35,962 bases of DNA from NCBI GenBank assembly GCA_945285915.1, contig CALYQL010000021.1, positions 1 through 35,962 on the forward strand. Reading direction: 5' to 3'. Shown one piece after another: positions 31,333-35,962 of this stretch. Each line of letters begins with the position of its first letter. Positions within the stretch are counted from its first letter, which is position 1. Made by a program: the position numbers and the translations under genes. The notes below the pieces were generated by a model. It was not told the DNA's origin. It worked only from the letters and a program-made list of their open reading frames with translations, and did no database searches. Source of the DNA: an uncultured Bartonella sp. (GTDB lineage Bacteria; Pseudomonadota; Alphaproteobacteria; Rhizobiales; Rhizobiaceae).

Positions 31333-33798
31333 ATGATTGCCAACCTGCCAAACCTCCCTGTTCAAGACGTACTGAACGAGCTTAACCACGCACTTGCCAA
31401 CCAATGCAATGCGGTGCTTGTTGCCCCGCCCGGTGCTGGTAAAACAACAATTGTCCCACTTCATCTTATCAATGCCGACTGGTGCAAAGATAAGATGATT
31501 ATATTGCTTGAACCAAGACGCTTAGCAGCGCGGAGTGCCGCACAACGCATGGCTTCATTACTTGGTGAGCCGGTTGGTGAAACAGTTGGCTACCGAATGC
31601 GTCTTGATACAAAGGCATCGAAAAAAACACGTATTCTGGTTGTGACAGAAGGGGTATTTTCCCGTATGATTCTGGACGATCCAGAATTAACTGGTGTTGC
31701 GGCTATTTTATTTGATGAATTTCATGAAAGAAGTCTTGATGCCGATTTTGGTTTAGCCTTAGCGCTTGATGTTGCCAATGGATTGCGCCCCGACCTATGT
31801 TTGCTTGTTATGTCTGCAACACTTGATGGTGCACGCATTGCCAAGCTCCTTAATTCTGCGCCGATTATAGAATCGAAAGGGCGCAGTTTTCCAGTGCAAC
31901 TTGTTTATCAACCTCGCAAGCCGGATCAAAAGATAGAAGAGGCCGTTGCCAATGCCATTTCCTATTGGGCAAGGAATGAAACAGGAAGTATTCTGGCATT
32001 TTTACCCGGTCAAAGTGAAATAAAACGCACAGCAAACTTATTGAATGGCAAATTGCCGGATAACATGATCATTGCACCACTTTATGGTGCCATGGAAGGA
32101 CGTGAGCAGGATATTGCTATACGACCAGCAGAACCGGGAAAACGTAAGGTTGTTCTTGCAACCTCAATTGCCGAAAGTTCACTGACGATTGATGGTGTCA
32201 ATATCGTTATTGATAGTGGCTTATCGCGTGTTCCCATCTTTGAACCAGCAACCGGTATTACGCGGCTAGTAACCGTTAAAGCGTCGCGCGCTTCCGTTGA
32301 CCAGCGCGCCGGTCGCGCAGGTCGTACGTCTCCAGGCATTGCCGTGCGATTGTGGCATGAAGGGCAGACCTCATCTTTGCCTGATTATTCGCAACCAGAA
32401 ATTTTATCGGCAGATCTGGCAAATATGGTGTTGGATAGCGCGGCATTTGGAATTACCGATGTTAATCAGCTGACCTTTTTGGATAGTCCGCCCAAGGCTA
32501 CCCTGAAAGAAGCAGTGCTTCTTCTTGAAAAACTATCTGCGCTCGACAAAGATGGACGCATTACCCCCTTAGGGGAGTCCATAAGGCAAAAAGCTTTACC
32601 AGTGCGCCTTTCAGCAATGCTGATCCAAGCAGAACAAAATGGCGAAGCACAATTGGCGGCAGAGTTAGCAATCGTTCTAACAGAACGAGGATTAGGCGGA
32701 ATGGATGTTGATCTTGAAAAGCGCATTACCAATTTCCGTCACGATCACTCGGAACGAGCCAACAAAGCTCGTATACTCGTTAAACGCCTAATGGGAAAAA
32801 ATGATTTTTCTACGACCAACCCTCCCGCTGTTTCAAATGCTGCACGATTATTGTTAACGGCATGGCCTGATCGGGTTGCAAAAACGCGTGGCAATTCAGG
32901 GCGTTTTTTAGCCGCCAATGGGCGTGGTATGGTGATTGATGAATTATCTCCCTTGGCAAAAGCTAAATATCTTGTTGTGGCCGATGTAACAGGTTCGGCA
33001 GAACAATCACGCATTTTAGCTGCAACTGAAATTGATGAAGAAACAATCCGTGATGTCTTGCATGACAAAATTGAAAACACCATTGAATTGAATTTCGATG
33101 TCACTAGCAAGACGTTCCGCGCACGAGATGCGCAATCGCTTGGTGCGATACAATTGAGTGAAAAACCTTATGCTTTGCCTAATGGAGATGAGGCAAACCG
33201 TGCGATCATTGCCGCAATTCGCGAACATGGCTTGAAGTTATTACCATGGACAAAAGAAACAATATCCTTACGGCAAAGATTGGATTGGATATATCGCGGA
33301 CTTGGCACCCCATGGCCACAAATGTCAGACGATGCATTGCTGGATAACTTAGAAGAATGGCTCCTTCCTTTTCTCTCTGGCGAGGCAAAGTTCCAATCAT
33401 TGAGCGTCAAAACTATTCATGACGGTCTAATATCTCTCGTGCCGTATGCGTTACAACGCGAAATAGACAAGAAAGCGCCGACACATTACACCGTGCCAAC
33501 AGGCTCGCATATTCCTATCAATTATGAAGGGGAAGAACCTCTACTTTCAGTGCGGGTACAAGAGCTTTTTGGCCTAACGCAACACCCCGCCATTGCAGAT
33601 GGTACGATACCACTTGTTTTGGAATTGCTTTCACCAGCGCATAGACCCATACAAATCACCAAAGATCTACCAAAATTCTGGCAAGGATCGTGGAGTGATA
33701 TAAGGGCGGATATGCGTGGGCGTTATCCCAAGCACCCTTGGCCTGAAAACCCAATGCTTGCAGAACCGACAAAACGGGCAAAACCCCGTAACAGTTGA
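31333..33798 (+). CDS. hrpB: ATP-dependent helicase HrpB (DEAH/DExH box)
   Basis: HrpB is a superfamily 2 RNA-type helicase whose biological role in bacteria is poorly defined. The 821-residue product has the usual length. Visible motifs are Walker A PPGAGKTT (residues 32-39), DEFH (128-131) as the Walker B box, SAT (161-163), and QRAGRAGR (324-331) as motif VI. The C-terminal half carries the HrpB-specific tail, ending in DLPKFWQGSWSDIRADMRGRYPKHPWPENP. It is divergent from the cyclodeaminase-like gene. The sensor kinase gene begins 67 bases downstream, with no terminator seen between. Confidence 0.96.
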   Translation: MIANLPNLPVQDVLNELNHALANQCNAVLVAPPGAGKTTIVPLHLINADWCKDKMIILLEPRRLAARSAAQRMASLLGEPVGETVGYRMRLDTKASKKTRILVVTEGVFSRMILDDPELTGVAAILFDEFHERSLDADFGLALALDVANGLRPDLCLLVMSATLDGARIAKLLNSAPIIESKGRSFPVQLVYQPRKPDQKIEEAVANAISYWARNETGSILAFLPGQSEIKRTANLLNGKLPDNMIIAPLYGAMEGREQDIAIRPAEPGKRKVVLATSIAESSLTIDGVNIVIDSGLSRVPIFEPATGITRLVTVKASRASVDQRAGRAGRTSPGIAVRLWHEGQTSSLPDYSQPEILSADLANMVLDSAAFGITDVNQLTFLDSPPKATLKEAVLLLEKLSALDKDGRITPLGESIRQKALPVRLSAMLIQAEQNGEAQLAAELAIVLTERGLGGMDVDLEKRITNFRHDHSERANKARILVKRLMGKNDFSTTNPPAVSNAARLLLTAWPDRVAKTRGNSGRFLAANGRGMVIDELSPLAKAKYLVVADVTGSAEQSRILAATEIDEETIRDVLHDKIENTIELNFDVTSKTFRARDAQSLGAIQLSEKPYALPNGDEANRAIIAAIREHGLKLLPWTKETISLRQRLDWIYRGLGTPWPQMSDDALLDNLEEWLLPFLSGEAKFQSLSVKTIHDGLISLVPYALQREIDKKAPTHYTVPTGSHIPINYEGEEPLLSVRVQELFGLTQHPAIADGTIPLVLELLSPAHRPIQITKDLPKFWQGSWSDIRADMRGRYPKHPWPENPMLAEPTKRAKPRNS

Positions 33799-33865
33799 AT
33801 TTTAACTGATAATCGGTTTTAAATAACAACATATTTTACAACAACCAGCCCCACCCAAAGGTACG

Positions 33866-35155
33866 ATGATGGAACAGGAATTTACGCAACGCACATCTGC
33901 CTATTCTCGTCGTTTACGTTCTACAACACTGGTACGTATTCGTTGGCTGGCTGTTTTTAGCCAATCCAGCACCATTGCTTTTGTTACGCTTTATCTTGGG
34001 TTTAAGGTGCCGATTATCCCATGTGCAATATTAATTATCGCATCTGTCTGGCTTAATATTTTTCTAACATTCTATTATTCCATCAATGACCGTCTATCTT
34101 CAACAGTTGCAACCGCAATTCTTGGTGTTGATATACTGCAATATGCAACATTGTTGTATTTTACCGGTGGACTACAGAACCCCTTCTCGCTCCTTCTCAT
34201 TGCACCTGCGGTGATTTCCGCAACGTCATTGCCAGTAAAGCACATTGTTTTCTTAAATTTTCTGGTCATCATCTCGGCCAGTGTTCTTTCAACTTATTCC
34301 GACCCTTTGCCATGGTATCCTGGGCATACAATCGTCACCCCCCGACTATTGGTTGATGGTATTTGGACGGCCATTGTTTCCTCGCTTATTTTCACCACCA
34401 CATATGGTTATCGCGTTGCTGAAGAAACACGTCGTCTTGCCGATGCGTTGAGTGCGACAGAGCTTATCCTACAACATGAAAAGCATCTTTCTGAATTGGA
34501 TGGATTGGCTGCAGCGGCTGCCCATGAATTGGGTACACCACTTGCTACAATTCAACTTGTAGCAAAAGAAATGTATAATGGTTTAAAAAACAATCCTGAT
34601 GTTGAGGAAGATCTCAGTCTCCTATTGAGCCAAACCGAGCGATGCCGCAATATTTTAAAGCGGTTAACCAGCCTATCAACGGATGGAGAAAAACATTTAT
34701 CACGCTTGTCACTTTCAACCTTATTGGACGAAGTGTCATCGCCGTTAAAAGAATTCGGGGTAGAGATTGTTACAGAAGCGGAAGAGACAATCGGTGAAGA
34801 ACCGATATTTCCACGCAATCCGGGAATTTTATATGGTGTGGGCAATCTTTTGGAAAACGCTGTCGACTTTGCCCGCAGTAAAGTGACCATACGATACAAA
34901 TGGAATGAGAAATATGTTGGCTTGACCATTATAGATGATGGTCATGGTTATGACCCTTCCATTCTTGACCGTATTGGGGAACCCTATACAACCAGCCGTC
35001 AACCAAGTAGTCAGGGTGGTGGTTTGGGTTTAGGATTATTCATTGCCAAGACATTGCTGGAAAGATCTGGGGCGCAACTCCATTTCAGAAACAGCCCAAA
35101 GAAAGAATTGGGCGCGGAAGTATATCTTGTATGGAATCGCAAAAAATTGAGTTAG
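33866..35155 (+). CDS. regB: Redox sensor histidine kinase RegB/PrrB/ActS
   Basis: This membrane sensor responds to respiratory redox state and phosphorylates RegA. The 429-residue product has about six membrane segments between residues 25 and 180. GGLQNPF (101-107) is the quinone-linked motif of RegB. The H-box AAAAHELGTPLATI contains His220. Cys260 in TERCRNIL corresponds to the redox-active cysteine of RegB. The ATPase boxes NLLENAVDFA, DDGHGYD and GGLGLGLFIAKTLL are complete. A second ATG one codon later sits at a better distance from AAAGG, so the start is uncertain by one residue. It is followed by regA 91 bases downstream. The pair is called PrrBA in Brucella and ActSR in rhizobia. 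Confidence 0.94.
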   Translation: MMEQEFTQRTSAYSRRLRSTTLVRIRWLAVFSQSSTIAFVTLYLGFKVPIIPCAILIIASVWLNIFLTFYYSINDRLSSTVATAILGVDILQYATLLYFTGGLQNPFSLLLIAPAVISATSLPVKHIVFLNFLVIISASVLSTYSDPLPWYPGHTIVTPRLLVDGIWTAIVSSLIFTTTYGYRVAEETRRLADALSATELILQHEKHLSELDGLAAAAAHELGTPLATIQLVAKEMYNGLKNNPDVEEDLSLLLSQTERCRNILKRLTSLSTDGEKHLSRLSLSTLLDEVSSPLKEFGVEIVTEAEETIGEEPIFPRNPGILYGVGNLLENAVDFARSKVTIRYKWNEKYVGLTIIDDGHGYDPSILDRIGEPYTTSRQPSSQGGGLGLGLFIAKTLLERSGAQLHFRNSPKKELGAEVYLVWNRKKLS

Positions 35156-35246
35156 TAACAGCTATATTTGACATTTTGTCGCAGTCGTGAATAGTATTTT
35201 TCAACCTCGGTTTCATGTGAATCAGGCTGCGAAAAAAGGATCCTGC

Positions 35247-35807
35247 ATGACTGACAGTGAGCATAATCTGGAAGTAATCGGCGATGATACATCACTACTT
35301 CTGGTTGACGATGATAAGCCATTTTTACACCGGCTGGCGCGTGCCATGGAAGCACGTGGATTTACGGTTACGATGGCGGAATCGGTGCAAGATGGTATTG
35401 CTCATGTCAGACAGAATCCGCCAGCATATGCTGTTGTTGACCTGAAATTGGAAGATGGCAATGGACTTGACGTTATTGAAGAGATCCGCAAATGCCGCAA
35501 TGACACGCATATGATTGTGTTAACAGGATATGGAAATATAGCTTCAGCAGTTAATGCGGTAAAACTTGGTGCCATTGACTATCTTTCAAAGCCTGCCGAT
35601 GCTGATGATATTTTTGGTGCGCTTACTCGCTTGGCTGACGAAAAAGCGCCTGTACCTGAAAACCCTATGTCTGCCGATCGTGTGCGGTGGGAACATATCC
35701 AGCGTGTTTATGAAATGTGTGAACGCAATGTTTCTGAAACAGCGCGCAGACTCAACATGCATCGGCGCACATTACAGCGTATTTTGGCAAAACGCGCACC
35801 GCGATAA
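35247..35807 (+). CDS. regA: Response regulator RegA/PrrA/ActR
   Basis: RegA is the DNA-binding partner of RegB, controlling respiration, redox balance and carbon/nitrogen genes. The 186-residue product has a receiver domain with the acidic pocket LLLVDDD (Asp21-23), the phosphoacceptor Asp65 in VVDLKLEDGNGL, Thr93 in VLTGYGN and Lys115 in YLSKPADADD. The C-terminal Fis-type helix-turn-helix (about 155-180) reads VYEMCERNVSETARRLNMHRRTLQRILAKR, split by a short turn, and is typical of RegA. I chose the ATG at 35247 with AAAGGA 6 bases upstream. A GTG at 35187 would add 20 residues not expected in the family. Confidence 0.95.
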   Translation: MTDSEHNLEVIGDDTSLLLVDDDKPFLHRLARAMEARGFTVTMAESVQDGIAHVRQNPPAYAVVDLKLEDGNGLDVIEEIRKCRNDTHMIVLTGYGNIASAVNAVKLGAIDYLSKPADADDIFGALTRLADEKAPVPENPMSADRVRWEHIQRVYEMCERNVSETARRLNMHRRTLQRILAKRAPR

Positions 35808-35859
35808 TTTGCCTTTCAAATGAATGCTCTTTTTAGTGTTGATCGCAGACGTTAAGGTC

Positions 35860-35962
35860 TTGACGTTTGACGTTTGACGTTTGACGTTTGACGTTTGACA
35901 TTTGACGTTTGACGTTTGACGTTTGACGTTTGACGTTTGACGTTTGACGTTTGACGTTTGAC
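35860..35962. repeat. Heptamer tandem repeat, unit TGACGTT, about 14.6 copies
   Basis: From 35861 the heptamer TGACGTT repeats head to tail to the last base. One variant unit at 35896-35902 reads TGACATT (G to A at 35900). The base at 35860 also fits. The array begins 53 bases after the regA stop and is cut by the window end, so its length is unknown. On the plus strand TGA stops every frame. On the minus strand (CGTCAAA) no frame has a stop, and all three frames give the same heptapeptide RQTSNVK in permuted form. The variant changes one residue. Confidence 0.96.

Noticed and set aside
35187-35246. GTG start for regA at 35187
   Set aside because: The extra 20 residues are not expected in the family, and the ATG at 35247 has AAAGGA at correct spacing.

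Overview
The window looks like chromosomal backbone DNA of an alphaproteobacterium in the Hyphomicrobiales (Brucella/Bartonella/Rhizobium side). The grounds are a class II aroA followed by cmk and rpsA, an FYDLN_acid protein beside a tRNA-Ala, mutS divergent from a malic enzyme gene, a full-length cyclic beta-1,2-glucan synthase of 2867 residues followed by pncB, and hrpB followed by a RegB/RegA (ActS/ActR) redox two-component pair. Base composition is visibly AT-richer than in Brucella or Rhizobium (GC roughly low-to-mid 40s by eye, not computed), which suggests a host-associated or reduced-GC relative. I cannot name the genus.

Layout. Positions 1-62 are a heptamer tandem repeat. 119-4001 is a minus-strand operon aroA-cmk-rpsA ending in a strong terminator. 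4296-10738 is a plus-strand run: FYDLN_acid protein, tRNA-Ala(GGC), bluB (lower-ligand synthesis for vitamin B12), ilvD (branched-chain amino acids), and a tightly coupled acyl-CoA ligase plus thiolase pair. mutS (minus) meets the thiolase tail to tail and is divergent from maeB. maeB, ndvB/cgs and pncB run on the plus strand, and terminator hairpins follow each of them. gyrB (minus) meets pncB tail to tail. Behind gyrB is a gap of about 570 bases, then a minus-strand ornithine-cyclodeaminase-like reductase and RidA. hrpB, regB and regA close the window on the plus strand. Positions 35860-35962 are a second, unrelated heptamer tandem repeat that runs off the end.

How the genes work together. 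Most are housekeeping: translation (rpsA, tRNA-Ala), nucleotide and aromatic synthesis (cmk, aroA), replication and repair (gyrB, mutS), NAD salvage (pncB) and C4/acetyl-CoA balance (maeB). Periplasmic glucan synthesis (ndvB) and RegBA redox sensing are traits linked to host interaction in this order. I see no phage, transposase, CRISPR, toxin-antitoxin or defence genes, and no clear undescribed multi-gene system. The most unusual observations are the two period-7 repeats at the two edges of the window, a thiolase whose second catalytic cysteine position is glycine, its pairing with a stand-alone ligase, and an isolated bluB.
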